Assembly: GCA_038182865.1 (NCBI GenBank)
Contig: CP116226.1
Location: 248,001-312,000 of the forward strand
Direction: 5' to 3'
Source of the DNA: Microbacterium enclense
Lineage (GTDB): Bacteria; Actinomycetota; Actinomycetes; Actinomycetales; Microbacteriaceae
DNA: 64,000 nucleotides
The notes under the pieces are model-generated. The model worked only from the letters and a program-made list of their open reading frames with translations. It made no database searches and was not told where the DNA came from. Position numbers and translations under genes: made by a program. Below are positions 1 through 8,197 of the stretch, in pieces (within the stretch, counting starts at the first letter, position 1; the number at the start of each line of letters is the position of its first letter).

Positions 1-1864
1 AGCGGAGCGCCGCGAGCTCGGCGCGGAGCGCGGCCGGGAGGTGCGAGCCGAAGGTGTCGTAGAACTCTTCGGTCAAGTCGGCCTCGGCCAGCCACGAGGC
101 CGGATCGATCGAGAACAGTTCCTCGAGGTCGGCGGTGGGGACGTCGAGGCCCGAGAGGTCGAGGTCTTCCACGCGCGGCAGGCGACCGATGGGGCTGTCC
201 ACCGCGTCGACCTGACCGTCGACACGGCGGATGATCCAGTCGATCACGCGGGCGTTGTCGCCGAACCCGGGCCAGAGGAAGCGCCCGTCGTCACCCTTGC
301 GGAACCAGTTGACCTGGAAGATGCGCGGAGCGCGGTCGAAGCGGAGCTTCTGGCCGACCTCGAGCCAGTGACTGAAGTAGTCGCCCATGTTGTACCCGCA
401 GAAGGGGAGCATCGCGAAGGGGTCACGACGCAGTTCGCCGACGGTCCCTTCCTGGGCGGCGGTCTTCTCACTCGAGACGGTCGAGCCGATGAAGACCCCG
501 TGCGACCAGTCGGTCGCCTCGACGACGAGCGGGACGTTGGTCGCTCGGCGGCCGCCGAACAGGATGACGTCGAGGGGAACGCCCTCGGGTGCCTCCCAGT
601 CGTCGGCGATCTGCGGGCACTGCGCGGCGCCGACCGTGAAGCGCGAGTTCGGGTGCGCGGCCGGACGGCCCGACGCGGGCGTCCAGGGCTTGCCCTCCCA
701 GTCGATGAGCTGCGGCGGCGCCTCGTCGGTCAGGCCCTCCCACCACACGTCGCCGTCGGGGCGCAGGGCGACGTTCGTGAAGATCGTGTTGCCCCAGAGC
801 GTCTCGATCGCGGTGACGTTGGTCGACTCGCCGGTGCCGGGAGCCACCCCGAAGAAACCGGCCTCGGGGTTGATGGCCCACAGACGCCCATCCTCGCCGG
901 GGCGGATCCACGTGATGTCGTCGCCGAGGGTCTCGACCCGCCAGCCCGGGATCGTCGGGCGCAGCATCGCGAGGTTCGTCTTACCGCAGGCCGAGGGGAA
1001 GGCCGCGGCGACGTGGTACGCCTTGCCCTTCGGGTCGATCACGCGGATGAGCAGCATGTGCTCGGCGAGCCACCCCTCGTCGCGGCCGATCACCGACGCG
1101 ATGCGCAGGGCGAAGCACTTCTTGGCGAGGATCGCGTTGCCGCCGTACCCCGAGCCGAACGACCAGACCTCGAGCGTGTCGGGGAAGTGGACGATGTACT
1201 TCTCGTCGTTGCAGGGCCACGCGACATCGGCTTCCCCCGGAGCGAGCGGGGCACCGACGGAGTGCACGGTCTTGACCCACGGAGCGCCCTCGGCGATCTG
1301 CTCCGTGACGGCGACGCCGACGCGGGTCATGACACCGATGGATGCCACGGCGTAGGCGCTGTCGGTGATCTGCACACCGATGTGGCTCAGCGGGCCACCG
1401 ACCGCGCCCATCGAGAAAGGCACGACGTACATCGTGCGGCCGCGCATCGACCCCTCGAAGACACCGTTGAGCGTCTCGCGGATCTCGGCGGGGGCGATCC
1501 AGTTGTTGGTCGGACCGGCGTCTTCTTCGTTGTCCGACGCGATGTAGGTCCGCGACTCGAGGCGCGCGACGTCACTGGGGTGCGAGCGGGCCAGGTACGA
1601 GCCGGGCCGCCACTCGGGGTTGAGCTTGATGAGCTTGCCTTCATCGACCATCTCGCGAAGGAGGGCGTCGTTCTCGGCGGCGGAACCGTCGACCCAGTGG
1701 ATGCGGTCGGGCTGCGTGAGGGCAGCGACCTGGTCGACCCAGGCGACGAGGCCGGGCATACCGGGGCCGTCGACGTCAGGCCGCGCGCCGTAGCCGGGGC
1801 GTGCGACGGGAGCGGTCGCGGCGGCGCGGCCGGTGGGGCGGGCGAAGATGTCGGCGAGGGCCAT
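1..1864 (-). CDS. pckG: Phosphoenolpyruvate carboxykinase (GTP), 3' end cut by window
   Basis: This gene converts oxaloacetate and GTP to phosphoenolpyruvate, CO2 and GDP, the first committed step of gluconeogenesis in the cytosol. The frame runs 621 codons from ATG 1864 to the window edge without a stop. The family is about 600-620 residues, so only a few codons should be missing. The nucleotide-binding loop FPSACGKTNL lies near residue 285-295, and the substrate-loop sequence SMRGRTMYVVPFSMG lies near residue 140. An AAGGAG ribosome site sits just upstream of the ATG. The gene is divergent from the ramB-like regulator at 1980, with 115 bp between them that hold an operator-like palindrome. 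Identification is firm. Confidence 0.96.
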   Translation of the reverse strand, partial: MALADIFARPTGRAAATAPVARPGYGARPDVDGPGMPGLVAWVDQVAALTQPDRIHWVDGSAAENDALLREMVDEGKLIKLNPEWRPGSYLARSHPSDVARLESRTYIASDNEEDAGPTNNWIAPAEIRETLNGVFEGSMRGRTMYVVPFSMGAVGGPLSHIGVQITDSAYAVASIGVMTRVGVAVTEQIAEGAPWVKTVHSVGAPLAPGEADVAWPCNDEKYIVHFPDTLEVWSFGSGYGGNAILAKKCFALRIASVIGRDEGWLAEHMLLIRVIDPKGKAYHVAAAFPSACGKTNLAMLRPTIPGWRVETLGDDITWIRPGEDGRLWAINPEAGFFGVAPGTGESTNVTAIETLWGNTIFTNVALRPDGDVWWEGLTDEAPPQLIDWEGKPWTPASGRPAAHPNSRFTVGAAQCPQIADDWEAPEGVPLDVILFGGRRATNVPLVVEATDWSHGVFIGSTVSSEKTAAQEGTVGELRRDPFAMLPFCGYNMGDYFSHWLEVGQKLRFDRAPRIFQVNWFRKGDDGRFLWPGFGDNARVIDWIIRRVDGQVDAVDSPIGRLPRVEDLDLSGLDVPTADLEELFSIDPASWLAEADLTEEFYDTFGSHLPAALRAELAALR

Positions 1865-1933
1865 GTCGTCTCCTTGTTGAGCGGAATTCTTCGGTGTTCC
1901 CCCACTCTGACCCGGATGCGGGTGTTCTTTAGA

Positions 1934-1945
1934 GCAAAATTGTGC
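1934..1945. promoter_or_regulatory. Candidate RamB-type operator between pckG and ramB
   Basis: GCAAAATTGTGC is an imperfect palindrome (10 of 12 positions) in an AT-rich patch of the divergent promoter region. Corynebacterial RamB sites contain a TTTGCAAA-like core, which this resembles. Autoregulation of ramB and control of pckG are inferred from position only. Confidence 0.4.
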
Positions 1946-1979
1946 GTAAAAGTCACTGATCTTTCGATATGGTCAAGGA

Positions 1980-3419
1980 ATGGCCTCGTCGCTCGAACTC
2001 ACCACGCTCGGACACCGCATCCGTCACCACCGGCTGGCACGCGGGCTGACCCTCGACGAGCTCGGCGCGCTGGTCGGCGTCGCGGGCAGCCAACTCAGCC
2101 TGATCGAGAACGGCAAACGCGAACCGAAGCTGTCTCTCCTGCAGGAGATCGCCCGCGCGACCGAGACCGAGGTCACCGAGCTGCTGTCGACCGAGCCGCC
2201 CAACCGACGCGCCGCGCTCGAGATCGAGCTCGAGCGCGCGCAGTCGAGTCCGTTCTTCCAGCAGCTCGGCATCCCTCCCATCAAGGTCAGCAAGGGCACC
2301 ACCGACGAGACCATCGAGGCGGTCCTCGGCCTCCATCGCGAGCTGCAGCGTCGCGAGCGTGAGACCATCGCGAGCCCGGAGGAGGCCCGCCGCGCCAACA
2401 CCGAGATGCGTCTGCGCATGCGCGCCGTCGACAATCACCTGCCCGAGATCGAGAAGCTCGCCGAGAAGCAGCTCAAAGCCGCCGGTCACGGCACGGGCGC
2501 TCTGACGCACCGCACGGTGAGCATCATGGCGGAGCAGCTCGGCTTCGAACTCATCTACGTGAACGACCTCCCCCACTCGGCCCGGTCGGTCACCGACCTG
2601 GAGAACGGGCGCATCTACCTGCCGCCGGCCTCCATCCCCGGGGGTCACGGCCTGCGGTCGATGGCGCTGCAGGCGATGGCGCACCGCCTGCTCGGTCACC
2701 GCCCACCCACCGACTACGCCGACTTCCTTCAGCAGCGTCTGGAGATCAACTACTACGCGGCGTGTTGCCTGATGCCCGAGACGAGCTCCGTCGCCTTCCT
2801 CGCCCAGGCCAAGAAGGACCGCAACCTCGCGGTCGAGGACTTCCGCGACGCGTTCGGTGTCACGCACGAAGCCGCCGCGATGCGGATGACGAACCTCATG
2901 ACGGCGCATCTCGGCATCCGTCTGCATTTCTTGCGTGTCGATGGCGACGGCGCCATCTCGCGCGTCTACGAGAACGACGGCCTGCCGCTGCCCTCCGATG
3001 TCACGGGATCGGTCGAGGGGCAGATCGTGTGCAAGAAGTTCTCGGCGCGGTCGGCCTTCGCCGAGCACAACCGCACAACCGAGCATTACCAATACACCGA
3101 CACCCCCGCGGGCACCTTCTGGTGTTCGACGCAGACCGGGAGCACCTCCGACGGGGACTTCTCGATCACCGTCGGGGTGCCCTTCGACGATGCGCGATGG
3201 TTCCGCGGACGCGAGACCTCGACGCGCGGAGTCTCCCGCTGCCCCGACGAGTCGTGCTGCCGTCGTCCCGACTCCGAGTCGGCGCAGCGCTGGCAGGGCA
3301 AGGCCTGGCCGAGCGCGCGGGTGCACCGGCACATGTTCTCGCCGCTCCCTCGCGGCATGTTCCCCGGGGTGGACGACGCCGAGGTGTTCTCGTTCCTCGA
3401 CCGGCACGCCGGCGACTGA
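1980..3419 (+). CDS. ramB: RamB-like XRE-family transcriptional regulator
   Basis: This 479-residue regulator has an N-terminal XRE helix-turn-helix (about residues 8-65, containing SQLSLIENGKREPKLS). A central IrrE/ImmA-like peptidase-type domain follows, without an obvious HExxH motif (about 170-300). The C-terminal region is rich in cysteine pairs and corresponds to the short-chain fatty acyl regulator (DUF2083) part. This order matches RamB and ScfR regulators of acetate, glyoxylate and central carbon genes. The AAGGA before ATG 1980 is too close to act as a normal ribosome site. TATGGT at 1968-1973 sits 6 nt before the ATG, which fits a leaderless transcript. Its position opposite pckG suggests control of gluconeogenesis. 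Confidence 0.88.
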   Translation: MASSLELTTLGHRIRHHRLARGLTLDELGALVGVAGSQLSLIENGKREPKLSLLQEIARATETEVTELLSTEPPNRRAALEIELERAQSSPFFQQLGIPPIKVSKGTTDETIEAVLGLHRELQRRERETIASPEEARRANTEMRLRMRAVDNHLPEIEKLAEKQLKAAGHGTGALTHRTVSIMAEQLGFELIYVNDLPHSARSVTDLENGRIYLPPASIPGGHGLRSMALQAMAHRLLGHRPPTDYADFLQQRLEINYYAACCLMPETSSVAFLAQAKKDRNLAVEDFRDAFGVTHEAAAMRMTNLMTAHLGIRLHFLRVDGDGAISRVYENDGLPLPSDVTGSVEGQIVCKKFSARSAFAEHNRTTEHYQYTDTPAGTFWCSTQTGSTSDGDFSITVGVPFDDARWFRGRETSTRGVSRCPDESCCRRPDSESAQRWQGKAWPSARVHRHMFSPLPRGMFPGVDDAEVFSFLDRHAGD

Positions 3420-3458
3420 CGTCGCGGCTCCGCCGGTCACCTCCGCGCGCGCCGTCGG

Positions 3459-3540
3459 GCGAAACTCCTGAGAAGTGTGGCGCGAGAGTCCTCGGAGTGC
3501 CCGTTCCGCTGCTGCCGACGCGAAAACTCAGGAGTTTCGC
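3459..3540. repeat. Intergenic palindromic element, family D (core GAAACTCCTGAG)
   Basis: GCGAAACTCCTGAG at 3459-3472 is perfectly inverted at 3527-3540, giving 14-bp arms around a 54-nt centre. The centre carries a degenerate second copy of the core (AGAGTCCTCGGAG). It lies between convergent ramB and gabD, separate from the terminator that follows. This is the only copy I found in the window. Confidence 0.7.
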
Positions 3541-3564
3541 ACGCTGCGCGAGCGGCAGACGCGC

Positions 3565-3612
3565 GGATGCCACGGCCCCGGGCCCTCGCGGGGCGCCGGG
3601 GCCGTGGCATCC
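3565..3612. terminator. Bidirectional hairpin terminator between ramB and gabD
   Basis: GGATGCCACGGCCCCGG is inverted 14 nt later (3596-3612), a 17-bp perfect stem ending six bases before the gabD stop codon. It sits between two convergent genes. There is no long T-run, as is usual in high-GC actinobacteria. Confidence 0.8.
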
Positions 3613-3617
3613 GTGTC

Positions 3618-5090
3618 TTACGCGTACGGGTTGGCCGTGAGCGTGTACTTCGTCTGCAGGTACTCGTGGATGCCCTCGTCGCCGCCCTCGCGACCGAGGC
3701 CCGACTGCTTCCAGCCGCCGAAGGGGGCCGCGGCGTTGGAGACGACACCGACGTTCAGGCCCATCATCCCGGTCTCGAGCTTGTCGATCATGCGCTGACC
3801 GCGAGAGAGCGACTCGGTAAAGACGTACGAGACGAGGCCGTACTCGGTGTCGTTCGCGATGCGCACGGCGTCGTCTTCCGTGTCGAAGGGGACGATCGCG
3901 AGGACGGGGCCGAAGATCTCCTCGCGCAGGATGTCGCTGCCCGGCTGCACATCCGACACGACGGTCGGCTCGAAGAACGTGCCGGGGCCCTCGACCGGCG
4001 AGCCGCCGGTGGTCACGGTCGCACCGCGCTCGACGGCATCCCCCACCAAGGTCTTGGCCTTGTCGACCGCGCGGTCGTCGATGAGGGGTCCGATCTGCGC
4101 GCCCTCCTCGGTACCGCGGCCGATCTTCATGCCCTGCACCCGCTCGGTGACCCGGCGGGTGAACTCCTCGACGACGCTCCGCTGCACGATGAAGCGGTTG
4201 GCCGCGGTGCAGGCCTGGCCGATGTTGCGGAACTTCGCGAGCATCGCGCCCTCGACCGCCTTGTCGAGGTCGGCATCGTCGAACACGACGAAGGGGGCGT
4301 TGCCGCCGAGCTCCATCGACGTGCGCAAGACCCCGGGCGCGGCCTGCTGAAGGAGCTTCACGCCGACCGGGGTCGAGCCGGTGAACGAGAGCTTGCGCAG
4401 GCGCGGGTCGGAGATGATGCGCTCCGAGACCGGACCGGTGTTCGTGGTGGTCACGACGTTGACGACACCGGCGGGGACGCCGGCGTCCTGCAGGATCTGC
4501 GCGAAGAACAGCGTCGTCAGCGGCGTCAGGGTGGCCGGCTTGATGACCACCGTGCAGCCGGCGGCGAGCGCGGGGGCGATCTTGCGGGTGGCCATCGCGA
4601 GGGGGAAGTTCCACGGGGTGATGAGGTAGCAGGGTCCGACCGGGTGCTGCGTGACGATCATGCGACCGGTGCCCTCGGGGTTCGCGCCGTAGCGGCCCTG
4701 GGTGTGAGCGGTGACCTCGCTGAACCAGCGGAGGAACTCGCCGCCGTAGCCGACCTCGCCGCGCGCCTCGGCGAGGGGCTTGCCCATCTCGAGGGTCATC
4801 AGCAGCGCGATGTCTTCTTTGCGCTCCTGCAGCAGGTCGAACGCGCGGCGGAGGATCTCGGCACGCTCGCGCGCCGGGGTCGCGGCCCACGACGGGAAAG
4901 CGTCGGCAGCGGCATCCATCGCCGCCACCCCGTCGTCGACGCTCGCGTCGGCGATCTCGCGGATGACGTCGCCCGTCGCCGGGTCGTACACGGCGACCGT
5001 CTTGCCGCCGGTGGCTTCGCGCCACTCACCGTCGATCAGCAGACCGGTGGGTACGGATGCCAGCAGCTCGCTCTCACGCGAATCGGTCAT
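3618..5090 (-). CDS. gabD: NADP-type succinate-semialdehyde dehydrogenase family protein
   Basis: This 490-residue cytosolic aldehyde dehydrogenase oxidises an aldehyde to the acid. Succinate semialdehyde is the usual substrate of the closest family. The catalytic glutamate is in MELGGN near residue 259 and the nucleophilic cysteine is in GQACTA near residue 293. The ITPWNFPLAM and FTGST motifs of the family are present. I chose ATG 5090 because an AGGAGG ribosome site precedes it; an in-frame start 12 codons upstream has none. Given the amine oxidase nearby it could act on amine-derived aldehydes instead. A GC-rich palindrome lies in its leader. Confidence 0.88.
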   Translation of the reverse strand: MTDSRESELLASVPTGLLIDGEWREATGGKTVAVYDPATGDVIREIADASVDDGVAAMDAAADAFPSWAATPARERAEILRRAFDLLQERKEDIALLMTLEMGKPLAEARGEVGYGGEFLRWFSEVTAHTQGRYGANPEGTGRMIVTQHPVGPCYLITPWNFPLAMATRKIAPALAAGCTVVIKPATLTPLTTLFFAQILQDAGVPAGVVNVVTTTNTGPVSERIISDPRLRKLSFTGSTPVGVKLLQQAAPGVLRTSMELGGNAPFVVFDDADLDKAVEGAMLAKFRNIGQACTAANRFIVQRSVVEEFTRRVTERVQGMKIGRGTEEGAQIGPLIDDRAVDKAKTLVGDAVERGATVTTGGSPVEGPGTFFEPTVVSDVQPGSDILREEIFGPVLAIVPFDTEDDAVRIANDTEYGLVSYVFTESLSRGQRMIDKLETGMMGLNVGVVSNAAAPFGGWKQSGLGREGGDEGIHEYLQTKYTLTANPYA

Positions 5091-5106
5091 GGGTCCTCCT
5101 GGATCG

Positions 5107-5124
5107 GGGCGGGGTTCCCCGCCC
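5107..5124 (-). promoter_or_regulatory. Palindromic hairpin in the gabD leader
   Basis: GGGCGGGGTTCCCCGCCC is an 18-bp perfect palindrome ending 16 nt before the gabD start, close enough to influence access to the ribosome site. It could also be a protein-binding site. Confidence 0.4.
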
Positions 5125-5155
5125 ATTCTTCTCAGCGCACGGATGGGCGCCGATA

Positions 5156-5166
5156 TACGTTGCGTA
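5156..5166. promoter_or_regulatory. Operator-like palindrome upstream of gabD
   Basis: TACGTTGCGTA is an inverted repeat with a 3-nt centre, 66 bp upstream of gabD in the only AT-leaning part of that gap. The rest of the 347-bp gap (5091-5437) holds the leader hairpin, the family A element and a short tandem repeat. No gene is visible in it. Confidence 0.35.
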
Positions 5167-5270
5167 CAAAGGGATCGTCGTTGTCGCCACCGTGGCCGGT
5201 GGGGAGTCGGGGGGAGTGCCCTGTGCGGAGCGGTGCCGTTCGCACACGGCGGAACTGCGGCCGGTGTTCA

Positions 5271-5341
5271 CGCGTAAACGCTCTCCGCGCGCATAAACGC
5301 GCTGTACTCGCGTTTATGCGCGCCGATCGCGTTTATGCGTG
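5271..5341. repeat. Dispersed palindromic element, family A, copy 1 (core CGCATAAACGC)
   Basis: Two forward cores (CGCGTAAACGC at 5271, CGCATAAACGCG at 5290) face two reverse cores (CGCGTTTATGCG at 5309 and again ending at 5340), giving a 71-bp near-palindrome. The same element recurs at 23837 and 46330, each time between genes. Confidence 0.85.
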
Positions 5342-5356
5342 GCGGGGTCCGGCGGG

Positions 5357-5407
5357 TCGACGGGCCCGAGGGGTCCACAGGCCCGAGGGCTCGACGGGCC
5401 CGACGGG
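5357..5407. repeat. Three tandem 17-bp repeats
   Basis: TCGACGGGCCCGAGGGG, TCCACAGGCCCGAGGGC and TCGACGGGCCCGACGGG follow head to tail between the family A element and the 3' end of the flavoprotein gene. The role is unknown. The GGGCCC cores could form hairpins that end transcription of the gene at 5438. Confidence 0.6.
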
Positions 5408-5437
5408 TCGGCGCGCGCATGGAGCGGGCCCGGTGAG

Positions 5438-7282
5438 TCAGTGCGCGCCCGCGGCCGCGGGCAGAGCCATCGCGCCGGCCAGGAAGCGCTCCAGCCCCTC
5501 GGGCGCGGACAGCGGCAGCACGTGCGCCACGTATTGGTCGGGGCGGACGATCACCACGGCGCCCTCGACCCCGATCCCCCGTTCCGCGAAGATGTCGGCG
5601 CTCGTCCACGCCGAGGGCGCGGCGGCGAACACCTTCTCCAGATCCGTCAGCCCGAGCGGCCCGGATCGCGGGCGGAACAGCGACGGCACGTCGACCACGT
5701 CCTCCCAGCGCCCGGGGAAGACCGCCTTCACGTCGAACACGGCGTCGAGGTCGGCCCCGGCGGGGGTGAACCGCTCCACGATCGGGCGTGCCTCCTCGGC
5801 CCACGCGCGCAGCGCCGCGCCCTCGGCATCCGCGAAGGCGTAGATCCGCCATCGCCCGTCGGCCTTCGCGTGATGCCCGAGGTGCACGGCGTTACCGTCG
5901 CACACCCGCACGACCTCGACGCTCTTGAAGCGCTTGCCGAGGGGGAATCCGGATGCCAGATCCTGCGCCGCATCGCCCGCGACGATCGGCGAGGGGTCGT
6001 ACTGCGTCATGAAGCCCGAGGGGAACTCGGCGGTGGCGAGGTAGTAGGTCGCCAGATCGTCGGGGTCGGTGATCTCGCTCGGCTTGCGCGCCATGAGCGA
6101 CGACCACTCGCGGTCGAAGTCGATCAGCTGCTGGGCGACAGGGCGACGCTCGGCGTCGTACGTGCGCAGCAGCTCGGCCGGCGCGAGACCGGTGAGCACG
6201 TGACCCAGCTTCCAGCCGAGGTTGAAGCCGTCCTGCATCGACACGTTCATTCCCTGACCGGCCTTGGCGCTGTGCGTGTGGCAGGCGTCGCCCGTGAGGA
6301 AGACTCGGGGGTTCTCGAGGTCGTCGACGAACTGGTCGGTCACCCGATGCCCCACCTCGTAGACGCTGTGCCACGCGACCTGCTTCACGTCGAGCGTGTA
6401 CGGGTGCAGGATCTCGTTCGCCCGGCGGATGACCTCTCCGATCGGCGTCTGCCGCACGCGATGGTTGTCGCCCTCGGCGACCTCACCGAGGTCGATGTAC
6501 ATGCGGCTGAGGTAACCGCCCTCGCGGGGGATGTGCAGGATGTTGCCCGCGGCGGCGTTGATCGCGCACTTGATCCGCCAGTCGGGGAAGTCGGTCTCGA
6601 CGAGCACGTCCATCACTCCCCAGGCGTGTTGCGCGGCGGCGCCCACGTGGCTGCGGCCGATCGCCTGCCGCACCCCGCTGCGCGCCCCGTCGCACCCCGC
6701 GACGTACCTCGCGCGGATGGTGCGCTCTCCCCCGGCGTCCGTCACGCGCACGTCGACGTGGTCACCCTGGACCTCGAGGCCGAGGAACTCCACGCCGTAA
6801 TCGGGCACGATCCGCCCGGGACCGTGGGCGGCAGCCTCGGCGAAGTAGTCGAGCACACGCGCCTGGTTGACGATGAGGTGGGGGAACTCGCTGATCTTGA
6901 GGCCGTAGTCCTCCGTGCGCGAGGTGCGGACGATGCGGTCGGGGTTCTCGGGGTCGGGCGCCCAGAAGTTCATCCAGCCGATGTTGTACGCCTCGGCGGT
7001 GATCCGATCGGCGAAACCGAACGCCTGGAAGGTCTCGACGCTGCGGGGCTGGATGCCGTCGGCCTGGCCGAGGGCGAGGCGCCCCTCGCGCTTCTCGATG
7101 AGGCGCGTGGTCAGCTGCGGGAACTGCGACAGCTGCGCCGCGAGCAGCATGCCCGCAGGTCCGGAGCCGACGATGAGCACGTCGACCTCATCGGGGAGAT
7201 CGACCGGGCGGTCGATGCCGGTTCCCGCCGCGTTCTGCACGCGTGGGTCACCCGAGACGTAGCCGTGGTGGTGGAACTGCAT
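5438..7282 (-). CDS. FAD-dependent aromatic monooxygenase (MobA / phenol 2-monooxygenase-like)
   Basis: This 614-residue flavoprotein matches the length and layout of 3-hydroxybenzoate 4-monooxygenase (MobA) and phenol 2-monooxygenase. It has an N-terminal dinucleotide fold with VGSGPAGM near residue 38, a middle substrate domain, and the second FAD motif GDACHTHSAKAGQGMN near residue 330. A C-terminal thioredoxin-like domain of about 170 residues completes it. It should hydroxylate a phenolic acid with NAD(P)H and O2. The real substrate is not visible; a hydroxyphenylacetate is possible because no HpaBC genes are present, but that is inference. It is divergent from an IclR regulator with two operator-like repeats between them, which suggests substrate-induced expression. 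Confidence 0.87.
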   Translation of the reverse strand: MQFHHHGYVSGDPRVQNAAGTGIDRPVDLPDEVDVLIVGSGPAGMLLAAQLSQFPQLTTRLIEKREGRLALGQADGIQPRSVETFQAFGFADRITAEAYNIGWMNFWAPDPENPDRIVRTSRTEDYGLKISEFPHLIVNQARVLDYFAEAAAHGPGRIVPDYGVEFLGLEVQGDHVDVRVTDAGGERTIRARYVAGCDGARSGVRQAIGRSHVGAAAQHAWGVMDVLVETDFPDWRIKCAINAAAGNILHIPREGGYLSRMYIDLGEVAEGDNHRVRQTPIGEVIRRANEILHPYTLDVKQVAWHSVYEVGHRVTDQFVDDLENPRVFLTGDACHTHSAKAGQGMNVSMQDGFNLGWKLGHVLTGLAPAELLRTYDAERRPVAQQLIDFDREWSSLMARKPSEITDPDDLATYYLATAEFPSGFMTQYDPSPIVAGDAAQDLASGFPLGKRFKSVEVVRVCDGNAVHLGHHAKADGRWRIYAFADAEGAALRAWAEEARPIVERFTPAGADLDAVFDVKAVFPGRWEDVVDVPSLFRPRSGPLGLTDLEKVFAAAPSAWTSADIFAERGIGVEGAVVIVRPDQYVAHVLPLSAPEGLERFLAGAMALPAAAGAH

Positions 7283-7327
7283 CGTTTCTCCTGACGTCGA
7301 TGTCGGGTGCGCTTGCGCCGCCGCGTT

Positions 7328-7367
7328 GTGCGTTCTATATTCGAACGCACCGTTCTTCTATCGAACG
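7328..7367. promoter_or_regulatory. Two adjacent operator-like inverted repeats for the IclR regulator
   Basis: GTGCGTTC and GAACGCAC (7328-7350) form one repeat, and CGTTC/GAACG (7351-7367) forms a second directly beside it. Both share TTC-N7-GAA geometry. They lie in the 101-bp gap between the divergent monooxygenase and iclR genes. Confidence 0.6.
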
Positions 7368-7383
7368 AGAGGTTAAAGGATCC

Positions 7384-8088
7384 ATGCCGCCACGGCAAGA
7401 CGTCGCCCCCGCTTCGCAGACACTCAGCCGTGGCATCCGCCTGCTCGAAGAGCTCGCCGACGCGCGGACTCCCCTGACCATCGACGATCTGGCCGCGCGG
7501 GTGGAGTTGCACCGCTCCGTCGCCTATCGGCTGCTCCGCACCCTCGAGGACCACGGACTGGTGACGAGGGATGCCGCGGGCGCGGTACGGCTGGGAACGG
7601 GCCTGGCCGCGCTGGCCGCGGGTGTCGCCGCCGACCTGCAGGCCGAGGCCCTGCCCGAGCTCACGGCCGCCGCGAACGATCTGGGGATGACGTGCTTCCT
7701 CGTCGTGCTCGACCACGACGAGTGCGTGACGCTCACGAGCGTCGAGCCGCGACACGCGATGACCGCCGTGGCCCAGCGCCCCGGAGCACGACACGCGGTC
7801 ACCCGTGGCGCTCCCGGGCGTGCGATCCTCGCGCAGCTCCCCCCGCGCCGCTGGCCCGAGAGCGTCGATGCCCGCCTCGCGGCGGAGGTCGCCGACGCCG
7901 CCGAGCGCGGCTGGGCGACGAGTCACGACGAGGTCGTGCCCTCCCTGCGCGCGGTGGCCGTGCCGCTCGCCATTCAGGGCCGCGAGCCCGCCGCGGTGGC
8001 ATCCGTCCATGTGACGAGCACGCTCGACGACGCGGCGATCGCGGCGCGTCTGTCGGTGGCGGCCGAGGCGATCCGCGCGGGGTTGTAG
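7384..8088 (+). CDS. IclR-family transcriptional regulator
   Basis: This 234-residue protein has an N-terminal winged helix-turn-helix (about residues 15-70, TIDDLAARVELHRSVAYRLL) and a C-terminal IclR effector-binding domain. IclR proteins often control aromatic-acid catabolism from a divergent position, as here opposite the monooxygenase. ATG 7384 is preceded by AAAGGA. A longer in-frame extension to 7243 runs across the promoter region and is rejected. The effector is unknown. Confidence 0.88.
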   Translation: MPPRQDVAPASQTLSRGIRLLEELADARTPLTIDDLAARVELHRSVAYRLLRTLEDHGLVTRDAAGAVRLGTGLAALAAGVAADLQAEALPELTAAANDLGMTCFLVVLDHDECVTLTSVEPRHAMTAVAQRPGARHAVTRGAPGRAILAQLPPRRWPESVDARLAAEVADAAERGWATSHDEVVPSLRAVAVPLAIQGREPAAVASVHVTSTLDDAAIAARLSVAAEAIRAGL

Positions 8089-8197
8089 CCCGCGCCTCCG
8101 TGTGCCGCCTCGCGGCTTCGCGCGGCGGCGACGTGCGCCGCGTGCACGGCGAGCGCGCGGGCTCGGCGCACGTCAGCGATCGGTGGACGGACGCACC

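Noticed and set aside
41..2362. Long plus-strand frame opposite pckG
   Set aside because: Its composition is that of an antisense shadow. The minus-strand frame encodes a full PEP carboxykinase.
3166..5025. Alternative minus-strand frame over gabD
   Set aside because: Arg-rich shadow in the wrong frame; the gabD frame has all catalytic motifs.
3618..5090. Assigning this dehydrogenase to phenylacetaldehyde (feaB)
   Set aside because: Sequence motifs sit closer to succinate-semialdehyde dehydrogenases, and succinate semialdehyde is an end product of the hpa route in the same window.
5342..5437. Small coding frame between the family A repeat and the flavoprotein
   Set aside because: The sequence is made of 17-bp tandem repeats without a ribosome site or plausible protein.
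3477..5843. 788-residue plus-strand frame
   Set aside because: Antisense to the aldehyde dehydrogenase, runs on through intergenic repeats, and shows no domain.
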